The notes under the pieces: generated by a model
Databases searched by the model: none
Told to the model about the DNA's origin: nothing
Seen by the model: only the letters and a program-made list of their open reading frames with translations
From: Candidatus Roizmanbacteria bacterium CG_4_10_14_0_8_um_filter_39_9
Lineage (GTDB): Bacteria; Patescibacteriota; Microgenomatia; UBA1406; GWC2-37-13
Assembly: GCA_002784505.1 (NCBI GenBank)
Contig: PFLF01000088.1
Location: 1-16,512, forward strand
Direction: 5' to 3'
DNA length: 16,512 nucleotides
Shown here: positions 1 through 6,308 of the stretch, one piece after another
Layout: each line of letters starts with the position of its first letter
Position numbering within the stretch: the stretch's first letter is position 1
Position numbers and translations under genes: made by a program

Positions 1-654
1 AAAAAAGATATAGTAACTATGCTCGGGTTTACTCCCTCACAAGTCCAGGTACTTTACCCCACCCTCCCTTCGCTCTTTTGGGAAGAGAAGCAAAAAAATC
101 AAGAACGTGCACAGGGAGAATACTGCATATATGTAGGAGACGGAACATGGAATAAAAATTTATGCAACATGGCGCACGCCATAAAAAAAGCAAATGTGGT
201 TGCCATGTTTGTCGGAAAAATCTTTGAGTCGGAGAATAAAATATCACATCCCTGGCAGCGGGAGTTGAACGAATTCAAAACACTGACAAAAAATGATAAA
301 CGGTTTATTTTCCCAGGTTTTGTGACCGATTTTGAATTGTTAAAATTATATGAACAAGCTCGAGTAAATATACTGCTATCTCGCGATGAAGGATTTGGGT
401 TTTCTTATGTCGAAGCTGCCTCCTGCGGCTGTCCTTCACTTCTGGCAGACCGACCTGTTTTTCATGAGATTTCAGGAGAGAATGCTGTCTTTGCGGACCC
501 AGAAAACCCGGGTGAAATCGCTAAAAAGCTGCTCGTTTTTTTTGATCCACATTACGATAGGGGGGCGCTTTCGGAAAATGTCAAAAAGAGATCTCTGTTT
601 TTTAACAGTAACTCATTCAGAACAAGTCTATTGCACATTATTTATCCCGTATAA
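1..654 (+). CDS. Glycosyltransferase family 4 (GT-B), C-terminal part; 5' end outside window
   Basis: The reading frame is open from base 1, so the ATG at 19 is probably internal and the gene starts before the window. What remains is the C-terminal Rossmann half of a GT-B, GT4-type enzyme that moves a sugar from a nucleotide-sugar donor to a glycan or lipid acceptor on the cytoplasmic side. Counting from the ATG at 19, residues about 38-48 (YVGDGTWNKN) match the strand that opens the C-terminal domain. Residues about 121-139 contain SRDEGFGFSYVEAASCGCP, the E-x7-E donor-binding signature followed by the A-x-G-x-P turn. The protein ends soon after the last helix, as is normal. The stop (TAA, 652-654) shares one base with the ATG of the next small gene, so the two are probably cotranscribed. 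Donor and acceptor cannot be told. Confidence 0.85.
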   Translation, partial: KKDIVTMLGFTPSQVQVLYPTLPSLFWEEKQKNQERAQGEYCIYVGDGTWNKNLCNMAHAIKKANVVAMFVGKIFESENKISHPWQRELNEFKTLTKNDKRFIFPGFVTDFELLKLYEQARVNILLSRDEGFGFSYVEAASCGCPSLLADRPVFHEISGENAVFADPENPGEIAKKLLVFFDPHYDRGALSENVKKRSLFFNSNSFRTSLLHIIYPV

Positions 655-860
655 TGGAGGTGATGGAACCCCTGATTTACTATATGGCCGCTTCAGTCAT
701 TTATGTAATGCTTATTCATTTTGCGCTTGCCATAAAAGGACAGTTCAATATATTTCTGATGATTGGGGTATTTGTGTTCGGAGGAGTTCTTGGGCTTTTT
801 CTTAACTCATATCAGGCGGGTTTTGTTGCAGCTATAATACTTTCACTGATCTTCTGGTAG
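654..860 (+). CDS. Small hydrophobic membrane protein, unknown function
   Basis: A 68-residue protein with two or three likely membrane segments: about residues 7-27 and 31-68, the second stretch probably a hairpin broken near LNSYQAG. It has no soluble domain. The Gly-rich hydrophobic pattern is loosely like GlsB/YeaQ-type or phage-holin-like small membrane proteins, but that is only a resemblance. It begins with an ATG overlapping the stop of the glycosyltransferase by one base (taATG). A second ATG at 663 is possible. The GGAGG at 656-660 is too close to 663 and inside the gene if 654 is used, so the start is not settled. Its 3' end overlaps the convergent tatD end by 18 bases. Coupling to the glycosyltransferase suggests a role in envelope glycan work. 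Confidence 0.6.
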   Translation: MEVMEPLIYYMAASVIYVMLIHFALAIKGQFNIFLMIGVFVFGGVLGLFLNSYQAGFVAAIILSLIFW

Positions 861-1796
861 ATTGAAGAGGCGCCGCGCGTTTTCTGTTGTTACCCGATCA
901 ACCACCTCAACGCTTTCCCCTTTTAAATTGGCAATAAACTTTGCGATGATTGGAATGTTCCCCGGATTATTGGGATATTTTTTTTCGGCCCGGAGGGGCT
1001 CAGGGAGAAGAAAGGGAGCATCTGTTTCAAGAACAAGCATCTCAAACGGGACCTCTTTGATAAATTCCTGTTTCTCCTTCCAATAGGTAACATCCCCATC
1101 AACACCGATAAAAAAATGGTTTGCCTTGGCAAAATCAAAAAGGAATGCGTCCGGCTCACAACAATGAAAGACAGTCCGGTATTCCATCTGTTTTAGATCA
1201 ACTTTTGTAAGCACATCCATAAGATCTTCACGCGCTTCACGATTATGAAGAATAATGCTTTTATTGTTCCTGAGCCCCAAATCAATCTGTCTCTCGACCA
1301 ACTTCTTTTGAAGTGTGATAAATTCGGGAGTAATGGCATAATTTTCGTGTTTTGTCATTTTGTATTCATGCTTATCTATCCCAATCTCCCCAATTGCGAC
1401 GACTTTAGGATTTTGGAGCATTTGTTCTAACGATATAATTAGATCGCTTATTTTATTTCTCAAGTCAGTTGTTTGAGGAAGGGAGCTCCGAAATGACCCC
1501 TCGCTTTGCGAGGTCGAATGAGGAGCGACCGGTCCCGCTATAGGGAGGGATCCGAGTTGATCTTGAGATAATAAAATTGACGAATGATAAAGCTCATACG
1601 CATGATGTGGGTGAATTCCAACCGCCGCATAGACACCTTCAAATTGATGCGAAATCTCAATGGCCTCCTGAGAAGTGGAAATGTCTGTTCCGGGTACAAC
1701 TATTTTATTTACTCCACCTTTTCTAGCATAATCTACAACCTGGCTAAGATTATTTTTAAACCGTGAAAAATTGAGATGACAATGGGTATCAAACAT
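843..1796 (-). CDS. tatD: TatD-family metal-dependent hydrolase (DNase), with 37-residue inserted segment
   Basis: TatD proteins are TIM-barrel, two-metal nucleases/hydrolases of the amidohydrolase superfamily. The metal-site motifs are present in order: H-x-H in MFDTHCHLN at the N-terminus, VGIHPHHA, the glutamate in VVAIGEIGID, His in IILHNREARED, His in VFHCCEP, and Asp in LVLETDAPFLLPEP. I start at the ATG at 1796 because MFDTHCHL is the family's normal N-terminus and a TATAAT lies 6 bases upstream; an in-frame extension to 1904 would run through the divergent gene. The protein is 317 residues against about 255-265 usual. Most of the excess is residues about 77-113, between the HPHHA and AIGE motifs, encoded by a palindromic repeat-like insertion (see 1458-1568). 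All catalytic motifs survive, so the gene is probably functional. It stops with TGA. Confidence 0.93.
   Translation of the reverse strand: MFDTHCHLNFSRFKNNLSQVVDYARKGGVNKIVVPGTDISTSQEAIEISHQFEGVYAAVGIHPHHAYELYHSSILLSQDQLGSLPIAGPVAPHSTSQSEGSFRSSLPQTTDLRNKISDLIISLEQMLQNPKVVAIGEIGIDKHEYKMTKHENYAITPEFITLQKKLVERQIDLGLRNNKSIILHNREAREDLMDVLTKVDLKQMEYRTVFHCCEPDAFLFDFAKANHFFIGVDGDVTYWKEKQEFIKEVPFEMLVLETDAPFLLPEPLRAEKKYPNNPGNIPIIAKFIANLKGESVEVVDRVTTENARRLFNLPEDQ
1458..1568 (-). repeat. 111-bp palindromic insertion inside tatD
   Basis: This stretch is bounded by a perfect 7-bp inverted repeat (TCTCAAG at 1458-1464, CTTGAGA at 1562-1568). It holds a hairpin CCTCGC-TTT-GCGAGG (1499-1513). It is richer in GC than the surrounding gene and codes for low-complexity sequence (QLGSLPIAGPVAPHSTSQSE...) absent from typical TatD proteins. 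Its length is 37 codons, so the frame is kept. The core at 1499-1523 matches 14474-14496 in the pilin gene closely, which supports a dispersed element rather than a TatD-specific loop. Exact borders are uncertain; the inverted repeat is the best guess. Confidence 0.6.
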
Positions 1797-1813
1797 ATTG
1801 CAATTATATAGGA
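1771..1813 (+). promoter_or_regulatory. Putative promoter and RBS for the serine-rich protein
   Basis: TTGAGA (1771-1776, 5 of 6 to the -35 consensus), a 17-base spacer, and CATATT (1794-1799, 4 of 6 to the -10) would place +1 near 1806. An AGGA at 1810-1813 lies 8 bases before the ATG at 1822. The promoter overlaps the tatD start and its -10, so the two divergent genes may compete for polymerase. This is inferred from consensus matching only. Confidence 0.35.
1803..1808 (-). promoter_or_regulatory. -10 box of tatD, leaderless arrangement
   Basis: Read leftward, a perfect TATAAT is followed by six bases (TGCAAT) and then the tatD ATG. With the usual 6-7 bases from -10 to +1, transcription would begin at the start codon. 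There is no Shine-Dalgarno sequence before tatD. No convincing -35 box is seen. The spacer includes the palindrome ATTGCAAT, which also lies in the opposing promoter region. Confidence 0.5.
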
Positions 1814-1821
1814 AAGTCTTT

Positions 1822-3186
1822 ATGATTAAGGTCATGAGAAGATCTTTGCGTGTTTTTGTTTTGTTTCTTATTTGTTTTGGCTTAATCTCGTCGCTTAATC
1901 CCATATCTGCATACTGGACAACAATGGGAGATATTCAAGAACATACGCTTGGTGCAGTGCTCGGATGGCAAAGTGTGAGTGGAAATACCAATTATTTTTA
2001 TATCGCAGGCCCCGCCCCGAGAATACCGACGGTAGTCCCGCTTCTTTCCAACAGTCCAACGGTGACGACCCAACCTACATCAACATCAACTATCATCGAT
2101 CACTATGAAAATGCGAATAATAACTCAAACAGTAGCAGTTCAAGCAGTTCAAGCAGTTCAAGCAGTTCAAGCAGTTCAAGCAGTTCAAGCAGTTCGAGTT
2201 CCTCAAGTAGCCATCCCTCAAATCAAAACAATCCTGCCGCTACCTCTACCCCTCAGCCAACTCAACCGTCTGGGTCAGGCGGAAACAATTGGCAGGGCCC
2301 GAGTCCCACCATCCCAACCGCTCATAACAGTTCAGAAAGTTCTTCGAGTCAATATTCATCTACGGACAACTCTTCTTCATCCCGTAGCTCATCATCGAGT
2401 GGGCCGTATATCACGGACACCCCCTATCCAACCCGCCCCGCAGAACTTAATATAAGCCATACATCTATCCCCTCTTCCCAGGATCTAATGAATCCGCCAG
2501 CTACTCCTCCCGACGTAACTCCAACTCAGATCCCCGATGAGCTGAAGGGTGGTATATTTATTGTCCCAACCCCTAAACCTCACACATCTATCGTTTCTAC
2601 TGAACCCGCACCTCCCGAGTTTATTTCGGGACACGTTATAGCATCAATTGGCATAAATACCCCGTCAAAAGAAGCAGGCGCAAGCTCCTCAGGATCCGGA
2701 CTGGATATCCAGGTAAATAAAACAGATGGAAGCACTGTCAACACAAACGAGGAGCAATTTGTCATTCAAAAAGCAATGCAACGCATCACTATTTCGACAG
2801 ATACAACAAATAATAGTTCTCTTTCCATATCTAAAAACGACGTGAAAGCTCGCATATCTATGGGGATTCAGATTGATCCGTTGACCAACACGCTCACGGT
2901 TGATACTCCAAACGGCAAACAGCGCGTTTCCATTATGCCCGATGATGCCCTAAACATAATACGCGAGCTTAAACTTATTGAAAAAAATATTTTGCCTGAT
3001 AATATCGTGCTTGAATCCCACAATGGTCAGCTTGTGTATAAAATTCCTGCCTCAAAAATACAAAAACTATTGGGGATGATCCCTCTCTCGATACCAAAAG
3101 ATGTCTATATTGCCGCCGACACAGGGGGTATTGTTGAGATTCATGCCTCTGCTTTCTATAATTTTATTACTCTATTTACTTTCTAA
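1822..3186 (+). CDS. Secreted serine-rich stalk protein with C-terminal PepSY-like domain
   Basis: A 454-residue exported protein. Residues 1-31 form a signal peptide: basic MIKVMRRSLR, a hydrophobic core, then a small-residue cleavage region near ISA. A long Ser/Thr/Pro/Asn-rich region follows. It includes an almost pure serine run of more than 25 residues encoded by a 9-bp tandem repeat (2134-2196) and several shorter Ser clusters; it looks like a flexible, perhaps glycosylated wall-spanning stalk. The last ~80 residues (RVSIMPDDALNIIREL ... LVYKIPASKIQKLLGMIPL ... AADTGGIVEI) resemble a PepSY-like module common in CPR secreted proteins. I prefer the ATG at 1822 (AGGA 8 bases upstream) over TTG at 1798. 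No LPXTG signal or C-terminal anchor is seen. The gene ends 8 bases before the convergent S41 protease gene. Confidence 0.75.
   Translation: MIKVMRRSLRVFVLFLICFGLISSLNPISAYWTTMGDIQEHTLGAVLGWQSVSGNTNYFYIAGPAPRIPTVVPLLSNSPTVTTQPTSTSTIIDHYENANNNSNSSSSSSSSSSSSSSSSSSSSSSSSSSSHPSNQNNPAATSTPQPTQPSGSGGNNWQGPSPTIPTAHNSSESSSSQYSSTDNSSSSRSSSSSGPYITDTPYPTRPAELNISHTSIPSSQDLMNPPATPPDVTPTQIPDELKGGIFIVPTPKPHTSIVSTEPAPPEFISGHVIASIGINTPSKEAGASSSGSGLDIQVNKTDGSTVNTNEEQFVIQKAMQRITISTDTTNNSSLSISKNDVKARISMGIQIDPLTNTLTVDTPNGKQRVSIMPDDALNIIRELKLIEKNILPDNIVLESHNGQLVYKIPASKIQKLLGMIPLSIPKDVYIAADTGGIVEIHASAFYNFITLFTF
2134..2196 (+). repeat. 9-bp tandem repeat (AGCAGTTCA) x7 encoding poly-serine
   Basis: Six perfect copies of AGCAGTTCA plus a seventh ending in G. 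Each unit is the three serine codons AGC AGT TCA, so gain or loss of a unit keeps the frame and changes the serine-run length by three residues. It lies in the stalk of the secreted protein and is a likely site of replication slippage. Confidence 0.95.
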
Positions 3187-3194
3187 AGACAAGC

Positions 3195-4472
3195 TTAATG
3201 AAGAAGTTCTTCAATGGCACGATCCAGCTGTGTGTCTGCTTCTCGGGTAAGGGTGTTTCCTTCCGCTATTTTGTTTTCAGCTTTTACTTCCGGCTCTATT
3301 CCTTTATGATTGATCCAGTCTCCTTTTGGAAGTACCCACTTGGCAACCGTGACGTGCAGTCCTGCCCCGTCTTTTAAATCCATCGCTTCCTGTACCGATC
3401 CTTTTCCAAATGATTTTTCACCGATGAGTTTTGCCCGCTTATGATCTCGGAGTGCTCCCGCTAATATCTCTGCAGCCGAAGCTGATCCTTTATTTATGAG
3501 TACAACGAGGGGAATGTCGAGGAGCGATCCGGTCCGCATAACGGTATAGTCTTTGTTTCCGAGGGAGGGAGATTCCTGGCGAACCACCAATGCGCCTTTT
3601 GGTAAAAATTCTCCGGCCAGATACACTGAGCTTTCAAGATAGCCTCCCGGATTATCCCGCATATCAAGAACCATTCCCTTAATCGCACGGCTGTCCCATT
3701 TTGACTTTATTTCGGCCACTTTCTGCTCCCACTCATCAACGGTATTTTCTCCGAATTGATTCAGTTTCAGATACGCAACATCTCCGCAAATGGTTCCACA
3801 ATCTTTTTTCTGTTCATTGAGGGTTATCTCCACGGACTCAACCTTGATGGTGTCACGAACAATATCAATATGTAACTCTTTTGTATCGCGGTTGACGGTT
3901 AGTTTCACTTTTGTTCCTTTCTCCCCCCTGATTTTTGCAACCGCCTGAGGAAGCACCCATCCCGATGTTGACTCGCCATTAACTTTTGTAATGACGTCAC
4001 CCGCTTTTAAACCCGCTTTTTCAGAGGGTGAGTCTTTGAGGGGCGCAATAACCGTAATAAATCCTGCATCCATCCCCAGCTGTGCCCCGATCCCTTCAAA
4101 TTTACCTCCCAAATCATCTTTCGTTTGCTTATTTTCCTCAGGCGTTAAAAAGAAGGTGTATTGATCACCGACTGCGGCAACCATCCCTTTTATAGCTCCG
4201 TAGTACATCTTCTTCGGGTCTACTTTCTTCTGATCGACATACTTGGCTTCTATTTGAGACCAGGTGTCCCAAAACAGGGAAAAGTCCATATCTTTGGCGG
4301 CTGTTTTTCCGAGCGAGGAAGCGGAGGAAGTGTTGAAAAGGGACAGGCCGGATTTTGTAGTCTGATGGAGCGTGCTTTGGTATTGCCCAATTTTATACCC
4401 CGATCCAAAAAGAAGGACCGTAACAGCCAAAACAAGGAGAATGTTTGTTATTTTTTTGGAGTCGTGTGTCAT
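3195..4472 (-). CDS. S41-family C-terminal processing protease (CtpA/Prc type), membrane-anchored
   Basis: A 425-residue PDZ-containing serine protease acting outside the cytoplasmic membrane, expected to trim or degrade secreted proteins from their C-termini. From the ATG at 4472: a single membrane anchor at about residues 8-24, an N-terminal helical domain (FWDTWSQIEAKYVD), a PDZ domain about 122-205 (FEGIGAQLGM ... GLKAGDVITKVNG), then the protease core. The dyad is visible as Ser332 in NKGSASAAEIL and Lys357 in SFGKGSVQ; their spacing of 25 equals that of algal CtpA (S372/K397). ATG 4472 is chosen because it follows the upstream stop by 4 bases (GGATAAATATATG), a coupled junction, and because the earlier in-frame ATGs lie inside the upstream gene. 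The serine-rich secreted protein next door could be a substrate, but that is only proximity. Confidence 0.93.
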   Translation of the reverse strand: MTHDSKKITNILLVLAVTVLLFGSGYKIGQYQSTLHQTTKSGLSLFNTSSASSLGKTAAKDMDFSLFWDTWSQIEAKYVDQKKVDPKKMYYGAIKGMVAAVGDQYTFFLTPEENKQTKDDLGGKFEGIGAQLGMDAGFITVIAPLKDSPSEKAGLKAGDVITKVNGESTSGWVLPQAVAKIRGEKGTKVKLTVNRDTKELHIDIVRDTIKVESVEITLNEQKKDCGTICGDVAYLKLNQFGENTVDEWEQKVAEIKSKWDSRAIKGMVLDMRDNPGGYLESSVYLAGEFLPKGALVVRQESPSLGNKDYTVMRTGSLLDIPLVVLINKGSASAAEILAGALRDHKRAKLIGEKSFGKGSVQEAMDLKDGAGLHVTVAKWVLPKGDWINHKGIEPEVKAENKIAEGNTLTREADTQLDRAIEELLH

Positions 4473-4476
4473 ATAT

Positions 4477-5193
4477 TTATCCGTAAAAAACAATTTTACC
4501 TGACACATTGTCAATAAAGCAATAGGGAGATTTATTTTTTTGAATAGCCTCAAAATCTTGGACTGTCTTTACAACGGCATGGGGTGTTGAAGCTATCTCA
4601 ACCAGGTGTCGATTTAATACAAAGCCCACAGCTCCGAGGGCCTCATGCTTCATCTGACTGTAACTTGTCAGTTTCTCCGCAATAATTATTGCGCCATTTA
4701 CCATTTCTTCCGAGATAATATCATGCTCGTTTTGTACATATACGCTTCTTCCCCCCATTCTTCCCGCTATTTCTTTCGTATCGTACTCTTTCGCCTTACT
4801 GATTTTGATTTTTATTTCTTTTTTTGTCAATTCCTCAACCGTTCCCTGAAGAGGTGATAAATAGTGTATATCGTCTTCCGTTCGAATTGAAAGTAGTGCT
4901 ACACCCTCCGCGTGATTAATCTCCTTAATAACGCCTGTAAACTCACTTCGGCAGGACGCTGTACTGAAAAGTGATTTTTTTTCCGCAAGAAGTTCATCTT
5001 TGCTTATTTCGTCCCCCACAAATTTTTTAAGGTGTTTAAAGATCGTGTGCGGAGCGATGTGCAGTTTTTGCGCAATCTGTATTTTTATTTCTTTTTGAGC
5101 AGATTCTTCATACAGTGAAGCTCCTATTTCCAAAGACTGTCCTGCTTTGATGAGGAGTTTTGCTTTTTCGGGAAATGCCAAGGTTATAATCAT
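4477..5193 (-). CDS. Barrel-sandwich/lipoyl-like fold protein, unknown function, coupled to S41 protease
   Basis: A 238-residue protein that I cannot assign to a named family. Two segments follow the barrel-sandwich hybrid pattern found in biotinyl/lipoyl, RnfC-like and membrane-fusion proteins: residues about 11-30 (AKLLIKAGQSLEIGASLYEE) and about 55-125 (FVGDEISKDELLAEKK, EFTGVIKEINHAEGVALL, YLSPLQGTVEEL). A C-terminal half with a hydrophobic core follows (GAIIIAEKL, EALGAVGFVLNRH). No Lys-Met swinging-arm motif is present, so it is probably structural. There is no signal peptide. It stops 4 bases before the S41 protease ATG and is preceded by TATAAT 6 bases before its own ATG. The pair therefore forms its own unit downstream of rpsR. 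The fold call is an inference from pattern, not from a search. Confidence 0.6.
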   Translation of the reverse strand: MIITLAFPEKAKLLIKAGQSLEIGASLYEESAQKEIKIQIAQKLHIAPHTIFKHLKKFVGDEISKDELLAEKKSLFSTASCRSEFTGVIKEINHAEGVALLSIRTEDDIHYLSPLQGTVEELTKKEIKIKISKAKEYDTKEIAGRMGGRSVYVQNEHDIISEEMVNGAIIIAEKLTSYSQMKHEALGAVGFVLNRHLVEIASTPHAVVKTVQDFEAIQKNKSPYCFIDNVSGKIVFYG

Positions 5194-5199
5194 ATATTC

Positions 5200-5205
5200 A
5201 TTATA
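5200..5205 (-). promoter_or_regulatory. -10 box of the barrel-sandwich gene, leaderless arrangement
   Basis: Read leftward, TATAAT lies exactly six bases (GAATAT) before the ATG at 5193, the same geometry as tatD. No Shine-Dalgarno sequence and no clear -35 are seen. It would let the barrel-sandwich/S41 pair be transcribed independently of the ribosomal operon 31 bases upstream. Confidence 0.5.
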
Positions 5206-5224
5206 ACCTACTACAAGTTTAAAA

Positions 5225-5434
5225 TTATTTCATTCCCTGATAGGAAACGTAGGGAAGAAGGGCAAGAAACCGTGCATATTTAATCTCGTGGGTAAGCATG
5301 CGCTGATGTTTGGCACATACACCGCTTCGTTCACGATTTATGATTTTTTTCCGGGGGGATAAAAACTTTTCAATATTCTCAAACTCTTTATATGTTGGGT
5401 CTATCTTATGTTCACAAAAAAAACATTTTGCCAT
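5225..5434 (-). CDS. rpsR: 30S ribosomal protein bS18 (zinc-binding form)
   Basis: A 69-residue protein matching bS18, which binds the platform of the 30S subunit together with bS6. The core NIEKFLSPRKKIINRERSGVCAKHQRMLTHEIKYARFLALLPY matches the family's conserved helix-turn region. It carries the C-x2-C (CFFC, residues 4-7) and C-x2-H (CAKH) pairs of the zinc-ribbon form. Length is near the low end for bS18. It follows ssb by 18 bases in the classic rpsF-ssb-rpsR order. Confidence 0.95.
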   Translation of the reverse strand: MAKCFFCEHKIDPTYKEFENIEKFLSPRKKIINRERSGVCAKHQRMLTHEIKYARFLALLPYVSYQGMK

Positions 5435-5452
5435 ATCTCACAATAAAAATTG

Positions 5453-5935
5453 TTAAAAGGGGATATCTTCTGGATTAACCGTCTCATCATGCTTCGTCTC
5501 TTCGACCACCGTACTTGCCGTACTCACGGCCTCAGACACATGCGTCTTGGGTTTTACTTCCCCCGCTACTGCTCCCTCGATTGGTGGAACAGGTCTTTTT
5601 CCATCGCCAAAAACAATAAAATCGTCCATTACTATTTCACAGATGGTTCTTTGGATGCTGTCTTTCCCCACAAAGTTCCGGTATGTTACGCGGCCCTCAA
5701 GGTAAACCTTCCTGCCCTTTGTAAGTAACTTTCCACAAAGTTCGGCCAGCTTCTGCCAGGCCACGATGCGGTGATACTGTGTCTCTTCTTTCGTCTGCCC
5801 ATCTTGTGTTGTCCAACTTCGATTGGTTGCAACGCCAAATGTACAAACCGCTGTCCCATTTGGAGTATATTTCAACTCCGGATCACGGGTCAAATTACCG
5901 ACGAGAACAACCCTATTCATTGATCTGCTTGACAT
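5453..5935 (-). CDS. ssb: Single-stranded DNA-binding protein
   Basis: A 160-residue SSB. The N-terminal OB fold is clear (MNRVVLVGNLTRDPELKYTPNGTAVCTFGVATNRSW ... EETQYHRIVAWQKLAELC ... KGRKVYLEGRVTYR). A short disordered linker (residues ~115-150) leads to the acidic tail PEDIPF, the partner-docking tip seen in bacterial SSBs as DDDIPF. It binds single-stranded DNA during replication, repair and uptake. The start may be the ATG at 5935 (MSSRSMNR) or at 5920 (MNR); neither has a ribosome-binding site, and most homologues begin at the equivalent of MNR. The 44-base gap to rpsF contains a copy of a dispersed repeat (5952-5974). Confidence 0.96.
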   Translation of the reverse strand: MSSRSMNRVVLVGNLTRDPELKYTPNGTAVCTFGVATNRSWTTQDGQTKEETQYHRIVAWQKLAELCGKLLTKGRKVYLEGRVTYRNFVGKDSIQRTICEIVMDDFIVFGDGKRPVPPIEGAVAGEVKPKTHVSEAVSTASTVVEETKHDETVNPEDIPF

Positions 5936-5951
5936 ATTCTTATTCTGTCGT

Positions 5952-5974
5952 ACGGACGTTTTAACCTGTCCCTA
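5952..5974 (+). repeat. Dispersed short repeat ending CCTGTCCCTACCA, copy in ssb leader
   Basis: This stretch holds TTTTAACCTGTCCCTACCA, nearly the same as 7687-7706 inside the GT-C glycosyltransferase gene (TTTTAAACCTGTCCCTACCA). The preceding bases are also alike (GTACGGACG versus GTACGAGCAGG). The copy here is 3 bases shorter and has lost the palindromic left half. It sits between the rpsF stop and the ssb start. Confidence 0.6.
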
Positions 5975-5979
5975 CCACT

Positions 5980-6237
5980 TTAAGAAACTAATAATAGATA
6001 GCGAATAATCTTTTCGTTATAATTTAACTTTTTCTTGAAATCAGACATGTTTGGCTTAGGTATTTTGATCTTCCAGCAATAAAAGACGGCAGAATAGTGT
6101 TTTTTGATAGCGTAGATCAGTTGTTTTTTGCCCCATGTTGTCTCTGATATTACCTCGCCCTTATGTGCAACAACAATCTCTTTAATAACGGAAAGTTCTT
6201 TTTCTTCGTTCAGAAGAAACGTAAATTCGTATGTCAT
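5980..6237 (-). CDS. rpsF: 30S ribosomal protein bS6
   Basis: An 85-residue bS6. The start MTYEFTFLLNEEKEL matches the first strand and helix of the family, and GKKQLIYAIKKHYSAVFYCWKIKIPK and the final EKIIRYLLLVS are typical. It lacks the longer charged C-terminal tail present in many bacteria. bS6 forms a heterodimer with bS18 on the 30S platform; its partner gene rpsR is in the same operon. The upstream 70-base region shared with the divergent glycosyltransferase must hold the operon promoter, but I cannot pick out a convincing box. Confidence 0.95.
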   Translation of the reverse strand: MTYEFTFLLNEEKELSVIKEIVVAHKGEVISETTWGKKQLIYAIKKHYSAVFYCWKIKIPKPNMSDFKKKLNYNEKIIRYLLLVS

Positions 6238-6292
6238 AAAAATATTTTGTGATTACCCTGACGATCTTAACTAATTTAGTTCGGTACTTGTA

Positions 6293-6298
6293 TATAAT
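6293..6298 (+). promoter_or_regulatory. -10 box of the GT-C glycosyltransferase gene
   Basis: A perfect TATAAT lies 10 bases before the ATG at 6309. Transcription would start about 3-5 bases before that ATG, leaving almost no leader. No Shine-Dalgarno motif precedes 6309. No convincing -35 box is visible. It argues against the longer GTG start at 6249. Confidence 0.5.
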
Positions 6299-6308
6299 AA
6301 TGGTTGTC

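Noticed and set aside
843..845. Recoded TGA (as in Gracilibacteria/Absconditabacteria)
   Set aside because: TatD ends with TGA at the expected family length and all other genes are complete under the standard bacterial code.
1798..1821. TTG start for the serine-rich protein
   Set aside because: The ATG at 1822 has an AGGA at good distance and leaves a cleaner signal peptide.
2105..2455. Open frame coding for an AVQ-repeat protein
   Set aside because: It is the serine repeat read in another frame; the real gene has a signal peptide and a recognisable C-terminal domain in its own frame.
6249..6308. GTG start giving a 20-residue longer glycosyltransferase
   Set aside because: The stretch contains the TATAAT box and would not be transcribed from it; the signal-anchor-like N-terminus begins at 6309.
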